A stretch of DNA of 64,000 nucleotides from NCBI RefSeq assembly GCF_005222755.1, contig NZ_STGD01000009.1, forward strand, positions 1 to 64,000, given 5' to 3'. This DNA is from Roseomonas sp. HF4. GTDB taxonomy: Bacteria; Pseudomonadota; Alphaproteobacteria; Acetobacterales; Acetobacteraceae. Below, in pieces: positions 36,406 through 45,615 of the stretch (position 1 is its first letter; each line of letters opens with the position of its first letter). The translations under genes and the position numbers were made by a program. The notes beneath the pieces are model-generated. The model did not search any database, was not told where the DNA came from, and worked only from the letters and a program-made list of their open reading frames with translations.

Positions 36406-36884
36406 CCGGCCTGCCCTATCGCGCCAATGTCGGCGCCGTGCTGTTCAACCCGGGCGGGCTCGTGCTCGTGGCCCGTCGCGCCGACCTGCCCAACGCCGAG
36501 GGCGCGCCCGGCGGCTGGCAGTTGCCGCAGGGCGGCATGGACGAGGGCGAGGACCCGGCCGTCGCCGTCTTCCGCGAACTGGAGGAGGAGATCGGCACCG
36601 CGCGCGCCGAGATCCTGGCCGAGCATCCGCGCTGGCTGACCTACGACCTGCCCGGGCACCTGGTGGGCAAGGCGCTCGGCGGGAAGTATCGCGGGCAGCG
36701 GCAGAAATGGTTCGCGCTGCGCTTCACCGGCGCCGACCGCGACATCCGCCTCGACCTCGACCCGCATCCGGAATTCGACGCCTGGCGCTGGGCGCCGCTC
36801 GGCGACCTGCCCGGTCTCGCCGTCGCATTCAAGCGCGCGATCTACGAGGACCTCGCCCGCGAATTCGCGCGCTTCGCGGGGTAG
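36402..36884 (+). CDS. rppH: RNA pyrophosphohydrolase
   Basis: RppH removes pyrophosphate from RNA 5' ends and so starts decay. The 160-residue protein begins LPYRANVGAVLFNPGGLVLV and has the full Nudix box GGMDEGEDPAVAVFRELEEE IG, preceded by the RppH signature WQLPQGG and followed by GQRQKWFALRF. It is coupled to the preceding gene by ATGA and closes the conserved cluster. Confidence 0.95.
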   Translation: MTGLPYRANVGAVLFNPGGLVLVARRADLPNAEGAPGGWQLPQGGMDEGEDPAVAVFRELEEEIGTARAEILAEHPRWLTYDLPGHLVGKALGGKYRGQRQKWFALRFTGADRDIRLDLDPHPEFDAWRWAPLGDLPGLAVAFKRAIYEDLAREFARFAG

Positions 36885-36889
36885 CACCG

Positions 36890-37420
36890 ATGCGCCCCCT
36901 GGCGATGGGACGGGTCTACCAGCTGATCGAGCCGGGGCCGGTCGTGTTGCTCGCGACGTCCCGGCGCGGCCGGCCGAACGTCATGACGATGTCCTGGCAC
37001 ATGATGGTGGAGTTCACGCCGCCCCGCCTCGCCTGCGTCGTCAGCGACCGCAACCATTCCTTCGCGGCGCTGCGCGCGACGCGCGAATGCGTCGTGGCCG
37101 TCCCGCCGGCGGCGATGGCGCGCAAGGTCGTCGCCATCGGCAACTGCTCGGGCCGCGACACCGACAAGTTCGCGCGCTTCGGCCTTTCGACGCGGCCGGC
37201 GCGGGAGGTGGCGCCGCCGCTGATCGAGGATTGCTTCGCCAACCTCGAATGCCGCGTGGTGGATACGCGGCTCGTGAACGCGCATGGCCTGTTCGTGCTC
37301 GAGGTGCTGCGCGCCTGGATCGACCCCGCGCGGCGGGACGCGAAGACGCTGCACCACCAGGGCTGGGGGCGCTTCGCCGTGGACGGGCGGGTGCTGCGGC
37401 TCGCGTCCGGCAAGGCTTGA
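36890..37420 (+). CDS. Flavin reductase-like FMN-binding protein
   Basis: The 176-residue product has the split-barrel FMN domain of flavin reductases: PVVLLATSRRGRPNVMTMSW, HMMVEFTPPRLACVVSDRNH and HSFAALRATRECVVAVP. Such proteins reduce FMN with NAD(P)H, often for partner monooxygenases; LLM-type monooxygenases that need FMNH2 are encoded at 38.9 and 43.9 kb, which is a possible but unproven link. It starts six bases after rppH. Its stop TGA opens a hairpin repeat. Confidence 0.85.
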   Translation: MRPLAMGRVYQLIEPGPVVLLATSRRGRPNVMTMSWHMMVEFTPPRLACVVSDRNHSFAALRATRECVVAVPPAAMARKVVAIGNCSGRDTDKFARFGLSTRPAREVAPPLIEDCFANLECRVVDTRLVNAHGLFVLEVLRAWIDPARRDAKTLHHQGWGRFAVDGRVLRLASGKA

Positions 37421-37517
37421 TATCCGACGGCCGAAGGATTCACCGTCGGCCGCCTGGTATGATGCCCGGCGCTTGAGGGGCACGAAGGTAAGACCTTCGT
37501 GCAATTGGTATGACGGG
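37418..37517. repeat. Two hairpins between convergent genes, stop-linked repeat
   Basis: Hairpin one pairs CGGCCGA (37428 to 37434) with TCGGCCG (37446 to 37452). Hairpin two is perfect: GCACGAAGG (37480 to 37488), loop TAAGA, CCTTCGTGC (37494 to 37502). Each lies just past the stop of the gene on its own side. The first, beginning at the TGA, matches a copy at 42753 to 42789 (minus strand) in 32 of 36 bases. They probably end transcription of both genes. Confidence 0.75.
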
Positions 37518-38468
37518 TCAGCGCCGCCAGGGGCTGGTGCGCCAGATCTCCCCATAGGCGCGCGCCTGGTCCTCGACGAAGCGCGTCATCGCCGCGCGGT
37601 CCATGTGCCGCACGACCAGGAAGTCGCGTTCCGCCAGCGCGCGGAACTCCGGGTCGGCCGCCGTGCGGCGCACCGCCTCCTCCCATCGTGCCAGGATCGG
37701 GGCGGGTGTCGCGGCCGGCAGGGCGAAGCCGCGGGCGGACCCGGCGGCGACATCCACGCCCTGCTCGATGCCGGTCGGCAGGTCCGGTGCCTTGTCCCAG
37801 CGCTCGCGTTCCATGATGGCGATGACGCGGTGCGCGCCCTGGATGTGGCCGCGCACCGTCAGGCTGACGGTCGAGATGGAGCCCGCGACATGGCCGCCAT
37901 GGACCAGTTGCAGCGCCTGGCCCGCGCCCTGCGTCGGCACCCAGGTGAAGCGCACGCCGGCGGCGCGCTCGATCGCCATCAGCGCGAGATGCGGCGCGCT
38001 GCCGACGCCGGCGCCGGCGAAGTTGATCTCCTCGGGCCTGGCGCGCGCCGCTTCCACCAGGTCGCGCAGCGACCGGTAGGGCGTGCCGTTGCCGACGAAG
38101 ACCGTATAGGGCTCGTCCGTCAGCAGGCCGACATAGGCGAAGCTCTCGACGCGGTAGCGCGGCGTGTTGTCATGGAGCGCCGTGACCAGCGCGGGGAAGG
38201 AGACGACGGCCGCGCTCCGCCCGTCCGGCGCCGCCGCGGCGACCTCGTTCAGCATCAGCATCCCGCCGGCGCCGGGCTTGTTGACCACGATGATCTGCGC
38301 GCCGCCGCCGAGATGCTTCTCGAGGAAGGGGGCCGCCATGCGCGCGGCGAGGTCGATGTTCCCGCCCGGCGCGAAGCCCACGTAGAGCTGGATGGGCCGG
38401 TCCTGGGCGCGGGCGCCCAAGGCTGGCAGGGCGAGCGCCCCGGTCAGAAGGATGCGGCGACGGGTCAT
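37518..38468 (-). CDS. Bug/TctC-type tripartite tricarboxylate receptor
   Basis: The 316-residue protein has a short twin-arginine-like signal (MTRRRILLTGALALPALGAR) and the Bug fold: DRPIQLYVGFAPGGNIDLAA, QIIVVNKPGAGGMLMLNEVA and FAGAGVGSAPHLALM. The usual pocket glycine-rich loop is GGxxDxxAR; here it is GGNIDLAAR, so a ligand is still expected. It is an orphan receptor with no TctAB genes nearby. GGAGGGC precedes the start. Confidence 0.9.
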   Translation of the reverse strand: MTRRRILLTGALALPALGARAQDRPIQLYVGFAPGGNIDLAARMAAPFLEKHLGGGAQIIVVNKPGAGGMLMLNEVAAAAPDGRSAAVVSFPALVTALHDNTPRYRVESFAYVGLLTDEPYTVFVGNGTPYRSLRDLVEAARARPEEINFAGAGVGSAPHLALMAIERAAGVRFTWVPTQGAGQALQLVHGGHVAGSISTVSLTVRGHIQGAHRVIAIMERERWDKAPDLPTGIEQGVDVAAGSARGFALPAATPAPILARWEEAVRRTAADPEFRALAERDFLVVRHMDRAAMTRFVEDQARAYGEIWRTSPWRR

Positions 38469-38552
38469 GGGCGTGCCCTCCTGGCGGATCGGGAAGCCTG
38501 CCCCGGCAGGCCGGCACAGCGCAAGGTGACGGGGTGCGCGCCGCGCGGGCGC

Positions 38553-38825
38553 TCAGCGCCAGGCGGATCCCTGCTGCTGGACGACGTGGACCGCCTCATG
38601 CGCCGCGAGTGCCTGTCCGCCGGCGCTGTTGGGGCCATGGCGCCCGATGACGAACACGTCGTTGCCGGTGACATAGGCCTGCGCCGAGGTGCCGGCCCTG
38701 CCGGCGCCGGCGGGGCGGACGCCAGAGAGATCCGCCGCTCCGAAGGCCTGCGCCATGCGGGTCGTCACGACCGCCTCCAGTTTCCGGGAAGGCTGGCCGT
38801 TGATCAGCGTAACGCTGCCTGACAT
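38553..38825 (-). CDS. Mini DUF4157 (eCIS core-like) protein
   Basis: The 90-residue product is nearly only the core of the DUF4157 domain: AQAYVTGNDVFVIGRHGPNS followed by GGQALAAHEAVHVVQQQ, with HEAVH resembling an HExxH zinc motif. Full proteins with this domain are often large and lie in or near extracellular contractile injection systems or toxins, but no such genes are here. It starts at ATG 38825 after a GGAGCCC and stands alone between a Bug receptor and an LLM monooxygenase. Confidence 0.65.
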   Translation of the reverse strand: MSGSVTLINGQPSRKLEAVVTTRMAQAFGAADLSGVRPAGAGRAGTSAQAYVTGNDVFVIGRHGPNSAGGQALAAHEAVHVVQQQGSAWR

Positions 38826-38987
38826 CGCACAGGGCTCCTGTCGCCTGCCGGCGGGATGCTTTCACGATTCTGTCAACGTGAGACGCCCCGCCCCCGCGGC
38901 GGAGGCGGGCATGGGAGGCCGCCGCGGGCAGTTGCGCTGCCCCCGACAGGCGGGCAGGCTAGCGTCGCCTACCGCGGAGACTGCCGG

Positions 38988-40055
38988 ATGCTGCGCTTCA
39001 GCAACTTCCTGTTCCCCGAAAGCCGCGACCCAGAGCGCGACGCCGACGTCATCGCCGACTGCGTGGCCGAGGCGAAGCTCTGCGACGAGCTCGGTGTCGA
39101 GGTGATCTGGCTGGCCGAGCACCATTTCGACGGCAATTGCGCCTATGTGGACCCGGTCACCTTCGCGGCCGCGATCCTGGCGGCGACGACGCGCATCAAG
39201 GTGGGCTTCGCGGTCGCGCAGGTCTCGCTCCATCACCCGATGCGGCTTGCGGAGCAGATGTCGCTGCTCGACAACCTCGGGCGCGGGCGCGTCATCGTCG
39301 GCCTCGGCCGCGGCACCGCCTACAACGTTTACGAATACCAGGGCTACGGCATCCCGCACGAGGAGGCGCTCGAGCGCTACGAGGAAGCCGAGGGCATCAT
39401 GCTCAAGGCCTGGACCAGCCCGGAGGGCTTCCGGCACGAGGGTCGCTTCTGGCAGCTCAACGTGCCGCGGCTGCGGCCGACCCCCTTCACGAAGCCCCAT
39501 CCCTACCTGATCCGCGCGGCGTCGTCGGAGGACGGCGCGCTGCACCTGGCGCGGCGCGGCCTGCCCTTCCTGATGAACGTGCAGTCGAACGAGGTCACGG
39601 CGAAGCGCCTCGCGGCCTATCGCGCGACCATGGCCGAAGCGGGCTTCGACGCCCACCACGTCGCCCGCTGCCTGGACGAGAGCTGGGTCTGGCGCAACGT
39701 CGTGGTGGCCGAGACGGACGAGGAGGCTCGCCGCATCGGCCTGCCCGCCTTCGAGGCGATGCAGGAGCACCGCAAGAAGCTGCGCGAGCGCATCTACGCC
39801 GAGCAGGGCATCATCATGAAGAAGGAAGCCGTGCCGCCGGCGCGGGTGAACCCGGATCTCGCGCTCATCGCCGGCTCCCCGGCCACGGTCGCCGCCCGGC
39901 TCGCGGAGGTGGAGGCGACAGGCGTCGGCGGCGTGATCTGTTCCTTCCGCCTCGGCCCCATGCCGGCGCCGGTGGCGGCGCGGTCGATCCGGCTGTTCAT
40001 GGAGGAGGTGGCGCCGCGCTTCGCCCCGGCGGCGGTGCCGGCCGCGGCGGAGTAG
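38988..40055 (+). CDS. LLM class flavin-dependent oxidoreductase
   Basis: The 355-residue protein is a luciferase-like monooxygenase: EVIWLAEHHFDGNCAYVDPV (the EHHF substrate/flavin motif), TRIKVGFAVAQVSLHHPMRL, RVIVGLGRGTAYNVYEYQGY and the C-terminal IAGSPATVAARLAEVEATGV. It uses FMNH2 and oxygen supplied by a reductase. The substrate is unknown. The start ATG 38988 directly opens the first strand. Confidence 0.9.
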   Translation: MLRFSNFLFPESRDPERDADVIADCVAEAKLCDELGVEVIWLAEHHFDGNCAYVDPVTFAAAILAATTRIKVGFAVAQVSLHHPMRLAEQMSLLDNLGRGRVIVGLGRGTAYNVYEYQGYGIPHEEALERYEEAEGIMLKAWTSPEGFRHEGRFWQLNVPRLRPTPFTKPHPYLIRAASSEDGALHLARRGLPFLMNVQSNEVTAKRLAAYRATMAEAGFDAHHVARCLDESWVWRNVVVAETDEEARRIGLPAFEAMQEHRKKLRERIYAEQGIIMKKEAVPPARVNPDLALIAGSPATVAARLAEVEATGVGGVICSFRLGPMPAPVAARSIRLFMEEVAPRFAPAAVPAAAE

Positions 40056-40185
40056 CGTTGCCGACAGCCGCCGGCACGCCCGGCGGGCCGGATCGGCCTC
40101 GCTTGCATCGCAAGGGCTGCCGCGGCGTCCCGTGGCGCCTGCTCGACCGAGGGGCGTGGTTGCGCCGGCGTCTCCGCCGCGCGGA

Positions 40186-42222
40186 TCAGCCCTGGCCCGG
40201 GCGGATGCGGGCGAGCGGCACCGCGATGTCGCAGACCAGGCCTTCATCCGGCCAGCGCCGCTCGATGCTGCCACCGAGTTGCCCCGCGATCGTCGCCTCG
40301 ATGACGCGCGAGCCCACGCCCCGGTGCTTGGGCAGCCCCGGCGCCGGCCCGCCCCGCTCGGTCCAGCGGATGCGGAGCAGCCCCGCGGCCTCCTCGACAT
40401 GCCACTGCACCTCGAGCCGCCCATCGGGCCGTCTCAGCGCGCCATGCTTGGCGGCGTTGGTCGCCAGCTCGTGGAACACCATGGCGAGCGGCTGCACCGT
40501 CTCGGCTTGAAGGCGGAGCGCCGGCCCCGAGAGGACGAAGCGGCCACGGCCGTCCTCGGCGGTGTCATCGGCCGCGCCGAAGGGCGCCAGCTCCTCGCGC
40601 AGGACCGTCATCAGCGGCGCGCCCGTCCAGCGCTCGGCCGCGAGCAGGGCCTGCGCCCGTGCCAGCGCGGCGATGCGGCCCTCGACCAGCCGCGCATAGG
40701 TCGCCGGATCCGTCGCGCGCGTCAGCCGCAGGATGGCCTGCACGATGGCCAGCGTGTTGCGCGCGCGGTGATTGACCTCCCGCATCAGCAGGTCGCGCCG
40801 CTCCTCGGCCTCGCGGCGCTCGGTGATGTCGCGCAGCGTGCCGGCGATGCGCAGCGGCCGGCCGGTCGCGGCATCGCTCCGGACCACCGCCGCGCTGCTC
40901 TCGAGCCAGCGCCAGGCGCCGTCCTCGCGCCGGAAGCGGTATTCCTCCCGGTAGGCGGGCGCTCGGCCGGACACCGTGCGGTCCCAGGCCTCCAGCACGC
41001 GGACGCGCTCGTCCGGGTGGATGCGCGCGCCCCATTCCTCGACGGCGGTCACCCTGCGGTCGGGCGTGAGGCCGAAGATCGACAGGGCACGCGGCGACCA
41101 GGTGGTCAGGCCGGTGCCGAGGTCGGTCTCCCAGGTGCCGAAGCGGCCGGCGGCGACGGCGAGGCGCAGCCGCTCCTCCCCCTCCCGCAGGGAGGCGGTG
41201 CGGTCCGCCACGCGCTGCTCGAGCCCGTCCATCGCGGTCTCGAGCGCCTGCTGCTTGCCGCGCACGAGCCAGGCGAGGCCGCCCAGCACCAGGATCGCCG
41301 GCAGGCCGATCGCCAGCATGGGCAGGACGGCGGCCTGCCAGCGCGCGACCACCTCCGCCCGCGGCCGGGCCGCCGTGATGCTGATGGAGGGATGCCCTTC
41401 CAGCCGGCGGAAGCGCAGGATGACCGGCTGGCCGTCACGCGGTGTCTCGCCGTCCAGGCGGCCGGAGGAAGCGCCGGCGGCGAGGGCCGCGATCAGCGGC
41501 TGTTCCGGCCCGAGGCGGGGGGCGGGCCGTTGCAACGGCGGGTATCGTGCCATGACGGTCCCGTCGGTGCGGATCAGCGCGGCCGAATCCCCGTCATTGC
41601 CGAGCACGCGCCGCAGCGCCTGGCCCGTGCGCGCGCTGTCGAGCAGGATCGCGACCACGCCCCGTTGATCGCCACGCGAGGCCGCCACGGCGAAGACGGG
41701 CGGCGCATCGATGCCCGGCCGGAACGCGCCGCCGAGCAGGATGCCCTGCCCGGCCGGCGCGAGGTCCGTGCCGGCGAGATCCGGCGCCGCGCCGCTTCCG
41801 CCGGCGCCGAGGTCGGCATGCACCAGCGCACGCCCGTCCTGGCCGGTCACGACGACGCCGGCCACCAGGGGCAGGTCGGCCACGAAGCGGAGCAAGCCGT
41901 CGCGCAGCGGCCCCGCGGCATCGCCGAGGCTGGCATCGTCCTCCCCCGCAAGGGTGTCGGCGATCCGTGCAGCGAGGCGCCCGTGGCCCTCGACCACGCG
42001 CAGCGCGAATTCCGACGCGGCCTCGACGGCGACGGCGAGTTCGCGGTCCGCCTCCTTCCAGGCCGCATGCCACGCGCCCATGCAGGCGGCGCCGAGGATC
42101 ATGGCGGGCAGCAGGATTGCGCCGACGAGCAGGGCCGACAGCCGCCAGCCGGCCTGCGGCCGCACGGCGTCGTCGGTCGTCAGCGGCAGGAGGTCGGTAA
42201 CGCTCGGGGCCTGCTGGTCCAT
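40186..42222 (-). CDS. HWE-family sensor histidine kinase with PAS domain
   Basis: The 678-residue protein has an N-terminal membrane helix (LSALLVGAILLPAMILGAAC), a periplasmic dCache-like sensor (about 50 to 290), a second helix (LPMLAIGLPAILVLGGLAWL), a PAS/PAC domain (about 365 to 480, WRWLESSAAVV) and an HWE kinase core: H-box LLMREVNHRARNTLAIVQAI, N-box VFHELATNAAKHGAL and the WTERGG element that names the family. No response regulator gene adjoins it, which is common for HWE kinases. Confidence 0.93.
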   Translation of the reverse strand: MDQQAPSVTDLLPLTTDDAVRPQAGWRLSALLVGAILLPAMILGAACMGAWHAAWKEADRELAVAVEAASEFALRVVEGHGRLAARIADTLAGEDDASLGDAAGPLRDGLLRFVADLPLVAGVVVTGQDGRALVHADLGAGGSGAAPDLAGTDLAPAGQGILLGGAFRPGIDAPPVFAVAASRGDQRGVVAILLDSARTGQALRRVLGNDGDSAALIRTDGTVMARYPPLQRPAPRLGPEQPLIAALAAGASSGRLDGETPRDGQPVILRFRRLEGHPSISITAARPRAEVVARWQAAVLPMLAIGLPAILVLGGLAWLVRGKQQALETAMDGLEQRVADRTASLREGEERLRLAVAAGRFGTWETDLGTGLTTWSPRALSIFGLTPDRRVTAVEEWGARIHPDERVRVLEAWDRTVSGRAPAYREEYRFRREDGAWRWLESSAAVVRSDAATGRPLRIAGTLRDITERREAEERRDLLMREVNHRARNTLAIVQAILRLTRATDPATYARLVEGRIAALARAQALLAAERWTGAPLMTVLREELAPFGAADDTAEDGRGRFVLSGPALRLQAETVQPLAMVFHELATNAAKHGALRRPDGRLEVQWHVEEAAGLLRIRWTERGGPAPGLPKHRGVGSRVIEATIAGQLGGSIERRWPDEGLVCDIAVPLARIRPGQG

Positions 42223-42786
42223 GGTCGACGCGGAGGAATGAGCACACTCCTATCCGGGCGGCCCCAGCCCTTGTCCAGAGCCATCGGAGGGCGCCGAAGG
42301 CGTCGCGCCGCCGCGATCCGGGGCCGTCATGGCCGAGCGGGCGGCTTTGGGCGCGCCGCGCGCCGATCGGCACGGCGATCACAACTCCGTGCGGCGGTCC
42401 GCGCGGGGTCTCGGGACGGAGCGAAGGTGCGGAACGGCGCGCAGCAACTTGGGCGCCGGCGGGCGTGAAGGCCTGCCCGGCAGGCGGGCAACGCGCGGTC
42501 CCGCGCATCCCCGCCGGCCGTCCCTCGGCGCCGACCGGCAGCGCCCCGGCGCGGTCGCGGGAACATGCGATCGCTGAGCGGCCTGATGCCAGGCGAGCGA
42601 TGGTCGGATACGGCCGGCACCACGGCCGGACGCTTCAGCGCGCAGGGTTGACGGACGCCCATCGAAGCAAGCCCCGATGGGGCCCGGTGTCGCGGCTGCG
42701 CGCGACATCAATGCCATGCCAGCCTCCGCGCGACCGCCTCACGCCCAAGGCGTGCGGCCGAAGGTGAAGCCTTCGGCCGTCGGGCA
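42223..42786. other. Long intergenic region between kinase and oxidoreductase genes
   Basis: This 564-base region lies upstream of the minus-strand kinase gene and downstream of the minus-strand oxidoreductase gene. I see no gene with sensible composition. It contains the hairpin repeat at 42750 to 42789 and presumably the kinase promoter near 42230 to 42330. An imperfect palindrome GCCTGCCCGGCAGGC occurs at 42471 to 42485. Confidence 0.5.
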
Positions 42787-42789
42787 TCA
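42750..42789 (-). repeat. Stop-linked hairpin repeat, second copy
   Basis: A perfect 10-base-pair stem, CGGCCGAAGG (42755 to 42764), loop TGAAG, CCTTCGGCCG (42770 to 42779), begins a few bases past the oxidoreductase stop on the minus strand. Read from that TGA it matches the copy at 37418 in 32 of 36 bases. It likely serves as terminator and may be a genome-wide repeat. Confidence 0.8.
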
Positions 42790-43806
42790 GTCGACCCGGA
42801 CCACCAGCTTGCCGAAATTGGCGCCCTTCAGCAGGCCGATGAAGGCGGACGGCGCCTGGCGAAGCCCGTCCACCACGTCCTCCCGCCACCGCATGCGGCC
42901 TTCGCGGATCCAGCCTTCCATCTGCGCGCGGAAGGTGCCGTAGCGCGCCCAGCCGGTGTCCGAGACGATGAAGCCCTGGATGCGCAGCCGCTTGCGCACG
43001 ACGGGGCCGAGGTTCGGGCCCGGCGGCGCCCCGGCGGCGTCCGCGCCCGGGGCCTCGTTGTATTGCGCGATCATGCCGCACATCACCATGCGGCCGAAAT
43101 CGTTGAGGCGCGGGAAGACCGCCGCCTGCACCTTGCCGCCGACATTCTCCCAATAGACGTCGATGCCGGCCGGCGCCGCGGCGTCGAGCTGCGCGTCGAG
43201 GTCGCCGTGATGGTCGAGGCAGGCATCGAAGCCGAGTTCCTTGACCACGAAGTCGCACTTCTTCGCGCCACCCGCGACGCCGACCACGCGGCAGCCGCGG
43301 ATCTTCGCGATCTGCCCCGCGACCTGGCCGACGGCGCCGGACGCCGCCGAGACGACCACGGTCTCGCCCGCCTTGGGCTGGCCGATGTCCTCGAGCCCGG
43401 TCCAGGCGGTCAGGCCCGGCATGCCGAGCACGCCGAGGCTGGCCGAGAGCGGCGGGTCCGTGGCCGGGACCTTGAACAGCCGTTCCGGCCCGACGATCGA
43501 GAAGCGCTGCCAGCCGAAGCCGCCCAGCACCGTGTCACCGGGCGCGAAGCCAGGATGGCGGGAGGCGACGACCTCGCCCGCCGTCTGGCCTTCCATCACG
43601 GCGCCCAGCGCCACCGGCTTGGCGTAGGATTTCACGTCCGCCATGCGGCCGCGCATGTAGGGGTCGAGCGAGAGGAAGCGCGCGCGTACGAGCACCTGGC
43701 CTTCGCCCGGTTCGGGCAACGGCGTCTCGACGATCGCGAAATCCTCGGGCACCGGGGCGCCGACCGGGCGCCGGGCGAGGAGGATCTGCAGGTTGGTCTC
43801 GGCCAT
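42787..43806 (-). CDS. NADP-dependent oxidoreductase, zinc-free MDR family
   Basis: The 339-residue protein belongs to the prostaglandin/alkenal reductase branch of medium-chain dehydrogenases: PDFAIVETPLPEPGEGQVLV (written MDR start), RARFLSLDPYMRGRMAD, GFGWQRFSIV, LGMPGLTAWTGLEDIGQPKA and the NADP site SAASGAVGQVAGQIAKIRGC. It reduces the C=C bond of alpha,beta-unsaturated carbonyls. No zinc ligands are present. GGAGAC precedes the start. Confidence 0.92.
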   Translation of the reverse strand: MAETNLQILLARRPVGAPVPEDFAIVETPLPEPGEGQVLVRARFLSLDPYMRGRMADVKSYAKPVALGAVMEGQTAGEVVASRHPGFAPGDTVLGGFGWQRFSIVGPERLFKVPATDPPLSASLGVLGMPGLTAWTGLEDIGQPKAGETVVVSAASGAVGQVAGQIAKIRGCRVVGVAGGAKKCDFVVKELGFDACLDHHGDLDAQLDAAAPAGIDVYWENVGGKVQAAVFPRLNDFGRMVMCGMIAQYNEAPGADAAGAPPGPNLGPVVRKRLRIQGFIVSDTGWARYGTFRAQMEGWIREGRMRWREDVVDGLRQAPSAFIGLLKGANFGKLVVRVD

Positions 43807-43934
43807 GGAGGGTCTCCGTTGGGGGGGCAGGATGCCATGGGTGGCCGGGCGAGACGAGCCGGGCGCGGATGGACGCGCATGACGCCGCTGATAGGCTGCC
43901 GGCCGGGACGGAACGGCGGGAAGGACGGCACGGC

Positions 43935-45263
43935 ATGGCGCAGGCGGGGCGAGGGCCCATTCACCTCAACCTGTTCATCCATGCGCGCGGGCATCACGAG
44001 GCGGCATGGCGGCATCCGGACGCGTCCCCGCTGCCGCTGACCGACATCCGCTACTACGCCGAGATGGCGCGGCGCGCCGAGGCGGGGCTGTTCGATTCGA
44101 TCTTCCTCGCGGACCAGCTGGCGCTGCCGGCCGATGTCGCGCATGCGCCGCGCATGTGGCTGGAGCCCGTGACGGTGTTGGCCGCGCTGGCGGGCGCGAC
44201 CAGCCGCATCGGGCTGATCGCGACCTGCTCCACCACCTATACCGAGCCCTACAACCTGGCGCGGCAATACGCCTCGCTGGATCACATCAGCGGCGGGCGG
44301 GTGGGCTGGAACATCGTCACGTCGTGGCTGGCGACGGCGGCGGCGAATTACGGCGGTGCGGGGCAGCTCAGCCATGCCGAGCGCTACGAGCGCGCCGAGG
44401 AATACATGCAGGTGGTGCGCGGCCTTTGGGATTCCTGGGCCGACGACGCGGTGGTGGATGACCGCGCAGGCGGGCTCTATGCGCGGGTGGATCGGATCCG
44501 CCCGGTGCGGCACCGGGGGCCGCACTACCAGGTGGCCGGCGCGCTGAATCTGCCGCGCAGCCCGCAGGGCAGGCCGGTCTTCGTGCAGGCGGGATCGTCC
44601 GAGACCGGCAAGCGCTTCGCCGCCCGCCATGCGGAAGCGGTGTTCACCGCGCAAATGGAAAAGGCGACGGCGCAGGCCTTCTACGCGGAACTGAAGGCGC
44701 TGGCGGCGGCCGAGGGCCGCGATCCGTCGCAGGTGCTGGTGCTGCCGGGGCTGAGCCCCGTCATCGGCGCGACCGAGGCGGAGGCGGAGCGGCTGTCGCG
44801 GGAGTTGAACGACCTGAGCGACCCCGAGGTGGGGCGGTCGCGGCTGTCGGGGCGCTTCGGCGGGCATGATTTCTCGTACCTGCCGCTCGACCGGCCGCTG
44901 TCGCCCGAGGATTTCCCCGACCCGGGCACGGTCGAGGCGGCGCGCAGCCGGACCGAGGTGATCATCGGCCTGGTGCGGCGGGAGAAGCCCACGCTGCGGC
45001 AATTGCTGGGCTACCTGGCCGGCGCACGCGGCCACTACGTGACGACGGGCACGCCCGAGCGCATCGCCGACCTGATCGAGGAATGGGTGCGCGACGGCGC
45101 GGCCGACGGCTTCAACCTGATGCCGCCGGTGCTGCCGTCGATGCTCGACGTGTTCGTGGCCGAGGTGGTGCCGCTGCTGCAGCAGCGCGGCCTGTTCCGC
45201 ACGGGCTACGAGGCGGAGACGCTGCGCGGGCATTACGGGCTGGCGCGGCCGCCGGGGTTTTGA
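43935..45263 (+). CDS. NtaA/DmoA-family FMN-dependent monooxygenase
   Basis: The 442-residue product matches the nitrilotriacetate/dibenzothiophene-type LLM family: LFIHARGHHEAAWRHPDASP, FDSIFLADQLALP, TTYTEPYNLARQYASLDHIS, GGRVGWNIVTSW and QGRPVFVQAGSSETGKRFAA. It needs FMNH2 from a reductase; a candidate lies at 36890. The substrate is unknown; family members act on sulphonates, sulphides, chelators and aromatics. It is divergent from the MDR oxidoreductase gene. Confidence 0.92.
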   Translation: MAQAGRGPIHLNLFIHARGHHEAAWRHPDASPLPLTDIRYYAEMARRAEAGLFDSIFLADQLALPADVAHAPRMWLEPVTVLAALAGATSRIGLIATCSTTYTEPYNLARQYASLDHISGGRVGWNIVTSWLATAAANYGGAGQLSHAERYERAEEYMQVVRGLWDSWADDAVVDDRAGGLYARVDRIRPVRHRGPHYQVAGALNLPRSPQGRPVFVQAGSSETGKRFAARHAEAVFTAQMEKATAQAFYAELKALAAAEGRDPSQVLVLPGLSPVIGATEAEAERLSRELNDLSDPEVGRSRLSGRFGGHDFSYLPLDRPLSPEDFPDPGTVEAARSRTEVIIGLVRREKPTLRQLLGYLAGARGHYVTTGTPERIADLIEEWVRDGAADGFNLMPPVLPSMLDVFVAEVVPLLQQRGLFRTGYEAETLRGHYGLARPPGF

Positions 45264-45334
45264 TGGCTGGCGGATGCAGGTGCGGGGGGCGAAGTTTCCT
45301 TCTCCCCTCCGCTGTCATCCGAGCGGGCTTCGCC

Positions 45335-45526
45335 TCAGCGGCGCGCCTTGCCCTTTGCGATCTCGCGCTCGATCGCGACGCGCTCGGTCGCGCCGGAACG
45401 GCGGATGATCTCGCGCACGATGGCGGGCGAGACGCGGTGCCGCTTGGCCAGGTAGGCGATCTCGTCCTCGATCGAGGCCTCCGGCTTCGGGGCGTCGATC
45501 TGGGCGGCGGGCTGCGGCTGCGCCAT
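45335..45526 (-). CDS. DUF3606-like small protein
   Basis: The 63-residue product has the helical pattern IEDEIAYLAKRHRVSPAIVR then EIIRRSGATERVAIEREIAK, resembling DUF3606 (W/Y-x-x-K-R-x-x-V-S...L). Its role is unknown. A ribosome site (AGGAGCCGCCC) precedes the ATG. It groups with two other small basic-tailed genes on the same strand. Confidence 0.65.
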   Translation of the reverse strand: MAQPQPAAQIDAPKPEASIEDEIAYLAKRHRVSPAIVREIIRRSGATERVAIEREIAKGKARR

Positions 45527-45615
45527 GGGCGGCTCCTGTCACGCGGCCGCGCGCCATGCGCGCCCGCGATGTCGATGGGCTTGGTCGGGCCGCCCGGTCC
45601 CGGGCGGGTGGCGCG

